Below, piece after piece: positions 50,227 through 58,202 of a stretch of 64,000 nucleotides of DNA (positions are counted from its first letter, which is position 1; each line of letters begins with the position of its first letter). The notes below the pieces were generated by a model, which worked only from the letters and a program-made list of their open reading frames with translations, was not told where the DNA came from and searched no databases. Source of the DNA: CAYONP01 sp964405335 (GTDB taxonomy: Bacteria; Armatimonadota; UBA10988); contig CAYONP010000012.1 in NCBI GenBank assembly GCA_964405335.1, positions 1-64,000 on the forward strand, written 5' to 3'. The position numbers and the translations under genes are program-made.

Positions 50227-52808
50227 CGTGCTTCGGCGACCACCCGCAGACCTACCGCGGCGGCCTCGACCCGCTCGGCGTGCGGCTGTGTCTCGCGCCA
50301 GACCGCGACCCGCCAGCCATCACCTTCGCGGACCAGCGAGACCGTGCACCGCTCAGCCGCCGTCAAGACCTCGCGGCCGTCGACCACGGCGTGCCGGCAG
50401 TCCTCGGCCAGCAGTCGCAGCAGGCGGCCGTCGGCGGCGCGGGTGTAGGCCAGCATCGCCGCGTCACCACCAAACGAGACCTCGTGCTCGAGGCCGTCGA
50501 CGGCCAAGCGGAAGCCGTCGTCGAGCTGCTCGACTGTGGCCGGCGCGGCGTTCGGCTGCGCGGCGTCGCTCTCGACGCGGCAGTCGTCCCAGTAGCCGGC
50601 GCCGGCGTCGAAGTGCTGCAGCGCGACGCTGATCTGCTCGGTGCCCGGCGGCACGGTCGCCTCGAGTGCGACTTCGCGCCACTCGACGCTCGGCGGCGCG
50701 GCGACCCGCTCGTTGGCGACGGCGCGGCCGTCGGCCCAGAAGTAGAGGATCATCTCGCCGCCGCGCTCGGCGCCCTCGGTGCGGTGCATGGCGCGGGCAA
50801 CCAGCCGGCTGCCGGCCGGCAGCGTGAAGCGGTTCGAGTAGAAGTAGCCGGCCCGCTCGATGCGCCCGCAGCGGCGGCCGGCGTGCGGCTCGGCCTCGCT
50901 GGCCGAGTGGTTCGGCGCCTGGTCCTCGGCCTGCCGGATCTGCCAGCCGGCCAGGCCCGCCTCGAACCCGCCGTTGACCACCAGCTCGACGCTCGCCCGC
51001 GGTACCAGTAGGGCGGTCAGGGTCAGCTCGCGCGCGGCGGCGGTGGTGGCCAGGGCATACGGCCCGTAAGCCTCGGCGCCGGGGTAGTCGCCGGCGCGCC
51101 AGGTCACGCCGCCTGGCGCGAACAGCCGGGCGACAAGCTGCGCTCCGCCGGCCTGGATGACGGCCTGGTCGTCGGCCTCGATCCACGAGCCGGCCGGCCC
51201 GTGCAGCAGCCAGCCGAAGCGGTGCGGCTCGGGCGCGACGAGGGTGTCGCGGACGAGGTAGCCGTGCGGCGGCAGGTAGACGATCCGTCGGGTGAAGCGC
51301 TCGAGCACCGTGCGGTCGTCCGGGTTGTAGGCGGCGGCGGCCTCGCCCTCAACGTAGCCGATGCCGCCGTCGCCGACGAGGGCGGTCAGCCGGCCGCCGT
51401 TGAGCCGCACCTGGTCGCGGCCGGGAGTGCCGACCTGCTCGCTGGCCAGGTAGTGGTCGTCGGGGTCGAGCACGATGGTGTTGTGCCCCAGGCTGCCGAC
51501 GGTGTAGCGCCGCACCGCCGGGTCGAAGTAGCTGCGATAGCCGGGATCGCCGGCCAGCACGGTGCCACTCCAGGTGAGCTGGAAGCTGTTCTGGTCGAAG
51601 TGGTTGTGGCCCACCGCCCGCTCGGGCGGTCCGGCGCGGAAGGCCAGGAACGGCTCGGCCGGCTCGCCGTTGTGGACGAAGGCGTAGCCGATGTCGACGA
51701 ACGCCGCGCTGCCCAGCCAGGCGGGTGGCGCGGCCGCCTCACGGCCACGAAGCGGGCCGAGCAGCAGCAGGCTGTTCAGGTCGTCGCCGCCGAGCAGGCC
51801 GGCGCGCTCGAGGTACCAGCGCGCGGCCTCATCGCCGGCGGCGGCGAGGATTGCCATGGTGTTGCGGTACCCGGCGGTCCAGCCGCCGTCGCCGAAGGTC
51901 GGGATGCCGCGCACGTGCGGCGACAACCCGCAGCCGGCGAACCGCGGCAGGCTGGCGAGGAACGGGTGATCGTGCAGTCGGTGCGGCACGCCGGCGCGGT
52001 CGAGCGAGAGGATCAGCCAGGCGAGCTGGTCGGCGGCGTAGGTGCCGTACATCGGTCCTTCGAAGCTGCCGCCGTCGGCGCCCTGGGAGTCGAACTGCGC
52101 GGCGGTGTGCTCAATCGCCTCGGCCAGCCAGGTCTCGGCCTCGGGCACCTCGCCGAGCAGCGCCAGCGCGGCCAGGCCGTAGCCGGTGTTGATCACCGCC
52201 CAGAAGTTGTGATACGGGTCGAGCCGGGCGAAGCTCTCGCGGATCGGCTCGATGCCCTTGCTGACCAGTGCCGCGCGTACCGCCGCCCGCTCGTCGGCCG
52301 ACATCGCGTCGTGGCACCAGTCGTAGTACATGGCCACGGTCTGGGTGCAGTGGCCGGTGTCGAGGCACGAGGGCAGGCTGCCGTAGCTCGGGTCGGTCCA
52401 CTGCGGCCAGGCGCAGAGCGCGGCGATGATCTCGCGGGCGCGGTCGAGGTAGACCGCCTCGCCGGTCAGCCGCCAGGCGACGATGAAGTGCTTCAGCCGG
52501 GTGGTGATGCTGTCGCTGCGCTCCTGGAACATGGCCGTCCAAGGCGGGTAGTGGCGCGATTCGTCGTGCCGCGGCGGCGGCTCGGGCGAGAGGGTGTAGC
52601 TCCACTCCCAGCCGTCGTGCTCGCCGTTCGGCGCGGGGATGCGCACGGCGTAGTGGTAGGTCTCGGCGGCGGCCAGCTCGGCGGCGCGGTCGACCACGGC
52701 CTGGTGCGGCGCGGCGCGCAGGGCCTCGAGAGTGGCCGCGTCGCAGATCAGACGCGGTCGCGGCGGCGGCCCGGTGACGGCGCAGGCAAAGGCGAGGCAA
52801 TAGAGCAC
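50223..52808 (-). CDS. Heparinase II/III-family polysaccharide lyase
   Basis: The 861-residue protein has a short signal-like start (VLYCLAFACAVTG) and an alpha/alpha-toroid with PYHNFWAVINTGYGLAALAL, where the His/Asn pair lies in the expected place. A beta-sandwich region follows (GHNHFDQNSFQLTWSG and YTVGSLGHNTIVLDPDDHY) that carries the catalytic Tyr/His and metal-binding residues of the family. A carbohydrate-binding-like module (VNGGFEAGLAGWQIRQAED) comes next. It should cleave a uronic-acid polysaccharide by beta-elimination in the periplasm or outside. The GTG at 52808 has GGAG six bases upstream; an in-frame GTG at 52838 is an alternative. The exact substrate is unknown. Confidence 0.85.
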   Translation of the reverse strand: MLYCLAFACAVTGPPPRPRLICDAATLEALRAAPHQAVVDRAAELAAAETYHYAVRIPAPNGEHDGWEWSYTLSPEPPPRHDESRHYPPWTAMFQERSDSITTRLKHFIVAWRLTGEAVYLDRAREIIAALCAWPQWTDPSYGSLPSCLDTGHCTQTVAMYYDWCHDAMSADERAAVRAALVSKGIEPIRESFARLDPYHNFWAVINTGYGLAALALLGEVPEAETWLAEAIEHTAAQFDSQGADGGSFEGPMYGTYAADQLAWLILSLDRAGVPHRLHDHPFLASLPRFAGCGLSPHVRGIPTFGDGGWTAGYRNTMAILAAAGDEAARWYLERAGLLGGDDLNSLLLLGPLRGREAAAPPAWLGSAAFVDIGYAFVHNGEPAEPFLAFRAGPPERAVGHNHFDQNSFQLTWSGTVLAGDPGYRSYFDPAVRRYTVGSLGHNTIVLDPDDHYLASEQVGTPGRDQVRLNGGRLTALVGDGGIGYVEGEAAAAYNPDDRTVLERFTRRIVYLPPHGYLVRDTLVAPEPHRFGWLLHGPAGSWIEADDQAVIQAGGAQLVARLFAPGGVTWRAGDYPGAEAYGPYALATTAAARELTLTALLVPRASVELVVNGGFEAGLAGWQIRQAEDQAPNHSASEAEPHAGRRCGRIERAGYFYSNRFTLPAGSRLVARAMHRTEGAERGGEMILYFWADGRAVANERVAAPPSVEWREVALEATVPPGTEQISVALQHFDAGAGYWDDCRVESDAAQPNAAPATVEQLDDGFRLAVDGLEHEVSFGGDAAMLAYTRAADGRLLRLLAEDCRHAVVDGREVLTAAERCTVSLVREGDGWRVAVWRETQPHAERVEAAAVGLRVVAEAR

Positions 52809-53029
52809 GGTCGGCTCCGCGGCGCGAGGGTCGATCACCGCGGCGGCGGTGTCAAGCGGTTGCGGAGTTGTGATCGAATTAACACCGCGGCAAGACCAGA
52901 TCGGGTCTAGCCGGGCGTCTGGTGGGGCAGGATCGGTGCGGTGGCAACTCGCCGGTGGGTGGGTTGTCCATCGGACTGGAGCCGTCCGATTAGTCGGATG
53001 GTTGGCGGCGGCGTGGTGGCCGGCCGCGG

Positions 53030-53058
53030 TTGACGCCGCAGGTCGGGCATGTTAGACT
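53030..53058 (+). promoter_or_regulatory. Strong sigma-70 promoter of the SLH porin gene
   Basis: TTGACG (53030-53035), 17 bases, TAGACT (53053-53058), preceded by TGT as an extended -10. Transcription would begin near 53065 and leave a leader of about 150 nt with short hairpins, not matched to any riboswitch I know. The rest of the spacer 52809-53217 is the upstream side of the heparinase gene. Confidence 0.7.
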
Positions 53059-53217
53059 GCGCCGCAGCGTCGGGAGGGGTCGCACGCGACTCTGCCCGAA
53101 CGCACGTGCATAGGTCGAATCCCGCGAGTGGAGGCTGCTGCGGGGTGAAGGAAACGTCAGACGCTTCACCTGAAGGCGGTCGCCGCGCGCGGGCATGAGA
53201 ACGGAGGAATGCAAGAC

Positions 53218-55095
53218 ATGAGCCGCATCGCTCTGCTTGCGATGGCCTTGTCGGCCATGATCGCCCGCCCCTCCAACGCAGGCGTCTTCGCCGACGTCCC
53301 GTTTGACCACTGGGCCTACCCGGCGGTCGAGGCGTTGGCGCAGGCCGGTGTGCTGGAAGGCTACCCGAACGGCACGTTCGGGGGCAAGATCCCGATGACC
53401 CGGTACGAGTTTGCCGTGGCCATCGAGCGCGCCTTCCGCCACATCGACGGTCTGCTCGGCAACCGCACCCGCGAGGAGCTCGAGCGCTTCTTCGCCGACC
53501 CGGCCAATGTGGCCCGCTTCCGCGGTCCGCAGGGCCCGGCCGGTGCGGCCGGTGCGCCCGGACAGCCGGGTGGCGCTGGTGCCGCGGGCGCGGCGGGTCC
53601 GCAAGGGCCTCCTGGGGCAACCGGCCCGGCCGGTGCTCAGGGCCCTCCCGGGACGTTTCCGCCCGAGGCTTTGGCCCGGCTGGACGACCTGGAGCGGTTG
53701 ATCAACGAGTTCCGCACGGAGCTCGACCGGCAGGGCAACCGGGCCAACGCCATGTTGGCTCGGCTGTCGGCGATCGAGTCGAAGATCGCGTCGATGCAGG
53801 AAACGCTGGATGACCACGAGGCTCGGATCACCGAGCTGGAGCGGTTCCAGTGGTTCGGCAACATCACCACCCAGGTCGGGTTCGACGGCAACGTCGACCA
53901 GACGGCCCCGGGTCTGCCCGATGGCGATCTCGGCTTTGAGGCGGGTGAGTTGTTCGGTGTGGTCAGCGCTCAGATTGGCGTCGACGTCAACATGGGCGAG
54001 GACATGGCCGGGCGCTTCACCTGGTGGTATGACAGTGACGACAACGTCTTCCACGGCGGCCTGCTGCGCGGCCCCGGTGGCCTGAACAAGCTCGGCATCG
54101 ACGAGGCTTGGGTCAAGCTGCCGGCGCTCGGCGGGCGGTGGATCTTCGGCCGCCAGTATGCGGGCCAGGACTATGAGACCGGCGAGGCTGTACGCTCGCT
54201 CGGCCTCGGCACCGGTTACTACACCGGCGCCGCCCTGACCGGTGTGCGGGCGAACTACAGCATCGGTGACAACGTCGAGCTGACCCTGCTGGGTCAGATC
54301 GAGGATCATGGCGGAACGGGTCCGACGGCCGCTCGACCGGCCGCGGGCATCTTTTCCGGCAATGCCGCCGGTGTCGTGCGCGCCGATATCGACCTGCCGT
54401 GGTGGACCGATGAGAACGGTGATCCGAAGGTCAAGGTCGGTCTGCAGACCGTCGGCCACTTCCCGAACCGCGCGTTCGGGACGCCCGAGGGTATGAAGGT
54501 CTTCAACGACGGCACCCGCAACAGTGAGTGGTCGGCTTCGGCCGATCTGTGGGTGGACGTCCTGCAGGGCCTGCACGTGGAGTACACCAACCAGTTCCGC
54601 TCGAACGACGGCTCCAAGGGGCCGGACTTCGACGGCGACCTCGATGCGGAAGGCCAGAGCGTCTATGCCGAACTCGGCATCCTCGACGACTGGAACAACT
54701 TCAGCCTCTCGGTCGGCGGCGGAATTGTCGAGGACGACTACACGTTGACCGACTCGATCATCACCAACCCGTATCTGCTCAATGCCGGGGGCATCACCTT
54801 CGGCTTGTTCGATCGGCCGGTGATTCTGGACTCGTTCCGCAACGGCATCGGCCCCTCACAGGGCTTCGATGCGCACATCACCTACATGATCGGCAGCCGG
54901 CCGCTGGAGATCCGGTGGGCAGGCAGCACGCGCAATGCTGACCTGTTCAACTGGATGGTCTACGGCCAGATCCCGATCGTGCAGACCAGCAACGGCAACG
55001 TCACCATCGGTGGCGGTTTCATCGATGTTGACGCCGGCCATGCGCTCGGCACCAACACCGTCGCCGTGCGGGTCACCGCCGGCTTCGGCTTCTGA
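53218..55095 (+). CDS. Outer-membrane porin with SLH domain and collagen-like linker
   Basis: The 625-residue protein has a signal peptide (MSRIALLAMALSAMIARPSNA). An S-layer-homology domain follows (residues 22-75, VFADVPFDHWAYPAVEALAQ then EGYPNGTFGGKIPMTRYEFA), and after it about fourteen Gly-x-y triplets at 103-145 (GPQGPAGAAGAPGQPGG and on). A heptad-type coiled coil (LARLSAIESKIASMQETLDD) and a ~400-residue beta-barrel ending VTAGFGF come last. SLH-coiled-coil-porin proteins (OmpM/SlpA type) tether the outer membrane to peptidoglycan-linked polymers; a collagen-like insert between SLH and coiled coil is uncommon. GGAGG lies about ten bases before the chosen ATG. Strong promoter and terminator suggest high expression. 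Confidence 0.9.
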   Translation: MSRIALLAMALSAMIARPSNAGVFADVPFDHWAYPAVEALAQAGVLEGYPNGTFGGKIPMTRYEFAVAIERAFRHIDGLLGNRTREELERFFADPANVARFRGPQGPAGAAGAPGQPGGAGAAGAAGPQGPPGATGPAGAQGPPGTFPPEALARLDDLERLINEFRTELDRQGNRANAMLARLSAIESKIASMQETLDDHEARITELERFQWFGNITTQVGFDGNVDQTAPGLPDGDLGFEAGELFGVVSAQIGVDVNMGEDMAGRFTWWYDSDDNVFHGGLLRGPGGLNKLGIDEAWVKLPALGGRWIFGRQYAGQDYETGEAVRSLGLGTGYYTGAALTGVRANYSIGDNVELTLLGQIEDHGGTGPTAARPAAGIFSGNAAGVVRADIDLPWWTDENGDPKVKVGLQTVGHFPNRAFGTPEGMKVFNDGTRNSEWSASADLWVDVLQGLHVEYTNQFRSNDGSKGPDFDGDLDAEGQSVYAELGILDDWNNFSLSVGGGIVEDDYTLTDSIITNPYLLNAGGITFGLFDRPVILDSFRNGIGPSQGFDAHITYMIGSRPLEIRWAGSTRNADLFNWMVYGQIPIVQTSNGNVTIGGGFIDVDAGHALGTNTVAVRVTAGFGF

Positions 55096-55115
55096 TCGCA
55101 GAAGCTCGTAAGCTC

Positions 55116-55151
55116 ACGGGCCCGGCCGCACGGCCGGGCCCGTTCTTCTTT
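55116..55151 (+). terminator. Rho-independent terminator of the SLH porin gene
   Basis: ACGGGCCCGGCCG is followed by CA and the exact inverse CGGCCGGGCCCGT, giving a 13-bp stem (effectively 12 bp with a four-base loop), then TTCTTCTTT. It begins 21 bases after the stop codon. Confidence 0.92.
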
Positions 55152-55189
55152 GGGGCGGGCGTTCATGCCCGATTACCCGGCCGGGCGTC

Positions 55190-55251
55190 GACCGGGACGG
55201 TCGACCTACGCGGACATGGATGGCCCGACGCGTAGGCCGACCGTCTCGGTC
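55190..55251. repeat. Inverted repeat in the 55152-55635 spacer
   Basis: Arms 55190-55212 and 55229-55251 are inverse copies agreeing at 21 of 23 positions, with CCTACGCG facing CGCGTAGG at the centre. The same spacer has GGAGCGCGGGCGTCCCCG (55325-55342) and GTAGGGTCCGCACCGCGGAC near 55465, relatives of other short repeats in the window. There is no gene in it that I can support. Confidence 0.7.
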
Positions 55252-55635
55252 GGCGCCGGCCAACCGCCATCACCTCGGTTCCGCGGTTACGGCCAGTACG
55301 CCAGCGCCGCGGCGCGCGAGCCACGGAGCGCGGGCGTCCCCGCCCGCCCGGTGGCCAGGCGTGTCCGCGGTAGCTTGACCGCCAACGCGTTGCGGGCGGC
55401 CGGCCCCCACCCCCGACCCCTCCCCCTGGCGCGGCGCCTGGGAGAGGGGAGTCATGACGAAGTGTAGGGTCCGCACCGCGGACCACGGCCGGTGTGACGG
55501 TGGCCGCGGTCACCAACCCGTCGACCGACGCGGACGCGGATGGCCCGGCGCGGCCGTCTCCGGCGCAACATCCGCGCAACGCCCTTCGCCCCCAAACGGG
55601 ATACATACGTCTGTAGGTTGCCAGTGGAGTAAGCG

Positions 55636-56115
55636 ATGAGACGGCGACGCATCAAGCGGATGGCCATCGCGGTTGGGTGCGGGCTGATGGGCGTCATCCT
55701 GATCGCCCGTTGGCTGGCCGTGCCGTCGCCTGAGGAGCGGATCCGCGCCGCCGTGGCGCAGTTCGAGGAGGGGCTCGAGCGCGGCTCGGCGGTTGCCGCG
55801 CTGCGCATCGTCTCGAAGCGCTTCCACGGCCAGGACCTGACCTACAGCGATGTCTCGCGCGGGCTGTGGGAGTTGTGCCGCAACTCGCGCGGCGTCCATC
55901 TGTCCATCGACCGGCTGGTGGTCGACGTCGCCCGCGACCGGCGCAGCGCGCAGGTGACCGCGCACATCACCTTCTACGGCTCGGGCAGCATGGGTGACTT
56001 CGCCTTCGGCCTCGACGAGCCGGTGCTGGTCGGCGCGACGTTCGAGCGGGAAGGCCGCGCCTGGCGGGCGGTCGACTGCTTCGGTTGGCCGACCGTGCCC
56101 AGTGCCTGGTACTAA
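55636..56115 (+). CDS. Small membrane-anchored NTF2-like protein, copy 1
   Basis: The 159-residue protein has a basic start and one hydrophobic helix (MAIAVGCGLMGVILIARWLA). An alpha+beta domain follows: PEERIRAAVAQFEEGLERGS, VAALRIVSKRFHG, then strands IDRLVVDVARDRRSAQVTAH and a closing GRAWRAVDCFGWPTV. This looks like an NTF2/SnoaL cone fold, here probably a periplasmic binding domain on an N-terminal anchor. GGAG precedes the ATG. The next gene is a diverged paralogue 21 bases on. Confidence 0.6.
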   Translation: MRRRRIKRMAIAVGCGLMGVILIARWLAVPSPEERIRAAVAQFEEGLERGSAVAALRIVSKRFHGQDLTYSDVSRGLWELCRNSRGVHLSIDRLVVDVARDRRSAQVTAHITFYGSGSMGDFAFGLDEPVLVGATFEREGRAWRAVDCFGWPTVPSAWY

Positions 56116-56136
56116 GCCGCGGCGTATACTGATCCC

Positions 56137-56628
56137 GTGAGACGCCACGCCGCGGCCCTGCTGCTCCTGCTCCTCCTCGCCGTGCTGGTGGCGGGCTGGA
56201 GCCGGGCGCGTGCTCGCCGGCCGGCGCTCCACCGCACGCCCGAGGCAGCGGTGCTGGCCTCCATCCGCGGGCTCGAGCAGGCGGTCGAGCAGTCCGACAT
56301 CCGCGCCGCGCTCGAGCTCATCTCCGACGACTTTCGCGGCATGAGGCAGACCAAGTCGACCCTGGCCGGATCGCTGCTGCTCATGCGCCGCCAGCTCACC
56401 CGCGTGATCATCTCGATCGATCGCGTCAGCATCGAGGTCGACGCCGAGGTGACCCGCGCCTTCGTGGTGCTCTGGGGTTCCATGGTGGCTCAAGAGCACG
56501 ATGGCTTCGTGTTCGAGTACGGCATCGCCGAACCACACCGGAGCGAGGCGGTGTTCGTCAACGAGGGCGGCGTCTGGCGGCTGATCACCATGCGCGACGT
56601 GCCGTTCATCTACGGCTTCCGCTACTGA
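56137..56628 (+). CDS. Small membrane-anchored NTF2-like protein, copy 2
   Basis: The 163-residue product has an N-terminal helix (LLLLLLLAVLVAGW), then RTPEAAVLASIRGLEQAVEQ and IRAALELISDDFRGM, followed by beta strands ending EGGVWRLITMRDVPFIYGFRY. The order and spacing match copy 1, so it is probably a tandem duplicate that has drifted. TATACT (56125-56130) lies six bases before the GTG, which would give a leaderless transcript. Its 3' end overlaps the convergent glycosyltransferase gene by 23 bases. Confidence 0.6.
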   Translation: MRRHAAALLLLLLLAVLVAGWSRARARRPALHRTPEAAVLASIRGLEQAVEQSDIRAALELISDDFRGMRQTKSTLAGSLLLMRRQLTRVIISIDRVSIEVDAEVTRAFVVLWGSMVAQEHDGFVFEYGIAEPHRSEAVFVNEGGVWRLITMRDVPFIYGFRY

Positions 56629-58135
56629 GCCGCCAGATCTCGATCCGCGGGCGAGTGTAGTTCCAGTCGTGCAGCCGGCTGCCCGGCCCGCGTTCGGCCA
56701 GGCCCGGCAGCACGCGCGCGACGTTCTCGAACTCGGCCACCCGCTCATAGCCGGAGGTGAGCGAGGCCAGGTCGCGGCCCTCTTCGGCGGCCTGGGTCGC
56801 GTTGAGCACCAGCCAGGCGGGCAGGTCGTCGGGCCAGGTCGATGGGTCGAGCCGTAGGTCATAGGGCCCGCCCGCCGGCACCGCGCCGGTTCGCGCGCCA
56901 CCGTTGTTCGGCTGCAGCGGCACCGCCTGGAACCAGACCGTGCCGCCCGAGCCGAACATGCCGACGGTCTCGCCCGGCGCGATGGCTGTGCGGCACCAGG
57001 CCAGCGCCTCGTCGCGCGCGTCGGGGCGGCCGAGCATCGCCACATAGGCTGCCGAGCGGAGCGCCGGACCGGCGGCGATGGCCACCAGCACCAACCACAT
57101 CACCGCCGGCCGGCCGCGCAGTTCGGCCACGGCAACCGCCGCGCCGAGGGCGACCAGCGGCAGGAGCGGCAGCCAGTAGCGGATGAACAGCTCCCGCGTG
57201 CGCAACAGCGAGAGACCGAAGACCAAGCCGTAGACCAGCACCGGCAGAGCGCCGGGCAGGCGGCGGCGAGCGAGCACCACCAGGCCAATCAGCGCCGCCA
57301 GCGCCACCGGCCCGCCGGCGGCGGTGGGCAGGTTCCAGCGCAGGTGAAACAGCCAGCCGGGGCCGACGTCGGCGAACAGGTTGGTCACGCGCGGATGCTC
57401 GAACAGCTCGTACCGGACTTGCGGCCAGGCGGCCGGGTCGAGCAGCACGTACGGCGAGGCGATGGCGAAGACCAGCGCCGCCACCGCGGCCGCGGCCGCC
57501 GCTGGCTTGGCTGCCTGTCGGCGCCAGGCGAGGCCGGCGGCCGCCCACAGCGGCAGCAGCAGCAGCGCGCCGTGGTATTTGGTTGCCGCCGCGGCGCCGG
57601 CCGCCGCGGCGCCGAGCAGCAGCGTCCGCCAGCTCGGGCTGTCGGCGACGGCCACGGCCGCCAGCAGCGCGGCCGTGCACCAGGCGGTCAGCGCCACATC
57701 GACCGTGGCGAAGTGGCTGTTGACCAGGTGGAGCGGCAAGACGGCCATCAGCCCGGCGGCGACCAGCCCGACGCGCGGCCCGCCCAGCCGCCGGCCGATC
57801 AGTCCGACGAGCACGACGGTAGCCACGCCGAAGCCGACGGTGACCAGCCGGCCGAGCAGGTAGAAGAGCCCGATGCCAGCCCCCGGCGCGGCGGCAAGCA
57901 ATGGCGCGAGGAGCAGAGCGAGCAGGTAGGGCTGCAGCGTGGGGTAGTTAAAGAACCGCGGGTTGGCGCTGCCGCGGGCGATCATCGACAGCGCCGTCTC
58001 GACCGCCTGCCACTCGTCGGGGTGATAGCTGGAGAGATGCTCGGCGCCGGGCAATCCCCAGCCGATGCCGGCCACCCGGAGCAGCAGGGCGATCACGCCG
58101 ACCGCGACCAGAAGCCGCTTTTCGCGCTGGGCCAT
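56606..58135 (-). CDS. Integral membrane glycosyltransferase (GT39/ArnT-like)
   Basis: The 509-residue protein has about eleven to thirteen membrane helices. The first periplasmic loop contains SSYHPDEWQAVETALSMIAR, where His-Pro-Asp-Glu is the metal-binding acidic motif of GT-C enzymes of the PMT/ArnT type. Further helices include LLGRLVTVGFGVATVVLVGL and PVLVYGLVFGLSLL. A soluble C-terminal part follows from about residue 370. It should transfer a sugar from a polyprenyl phosphate donor on the periplasmic side. The ATG at 58135 has GGCGAGG suitably placed. The acceptor is unknown. Confidence 0.8.
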   Translation of the reverse strand: MAQREKRLLVAVGVIALLLRVAGIGWGLPGAEHLSSYHPDEWQAVETALSMIARGSANPRFFNYPTLQPYLLALLLAPLLAAAPGAGIGLFYLLGRLVTVGFGVATVVLVGLIGRRLGGPRVGLVAAGLMAVLPLHLVNSHFATVDVALTAWCTAALLAAVAVADSPSWRTLLLGAAAAGAAAATKYHGALLLLPLWAAAGLAWRRQAAKPAAAAAAVAALVFAIASPYVLLDPAAWPQVRYELFEHPRVTNLFADVGPGWLFHLRWNLPTAAGGPVALAALIGLVVLARRRLPGALPVLVYGLVFGLSLLRTRELFIRYWLPLLPLVALGAAVAVAELRGRPAVMWLVLVAIAAGPALRSAAYVAMLGRPDARDEALAWCRTAIAPGETVGMFGSGGTVWFQAVPLQPNNGGARTGAVPAGGPYDLRLDPSTWPDDLPAWLVLNATQAAEEGRDLASLTSGYERVAEFENVARVLPGLAERGPGSRLHDWNYTRPRIEIWRLSSGSRR

Positions 58136-58202
58136 GACCACCCTCGCCGCCCGGCCAAGTGCCCCGCGCCGCCACGCCCCTTACACCCGGGGTCAGGCAC
58201 CG

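Noticed and set aside
53065..53217. Possible riboswitch in the porin leader
   Set aside because: The leader can form small hairpins, but I matched no known aptamer core.
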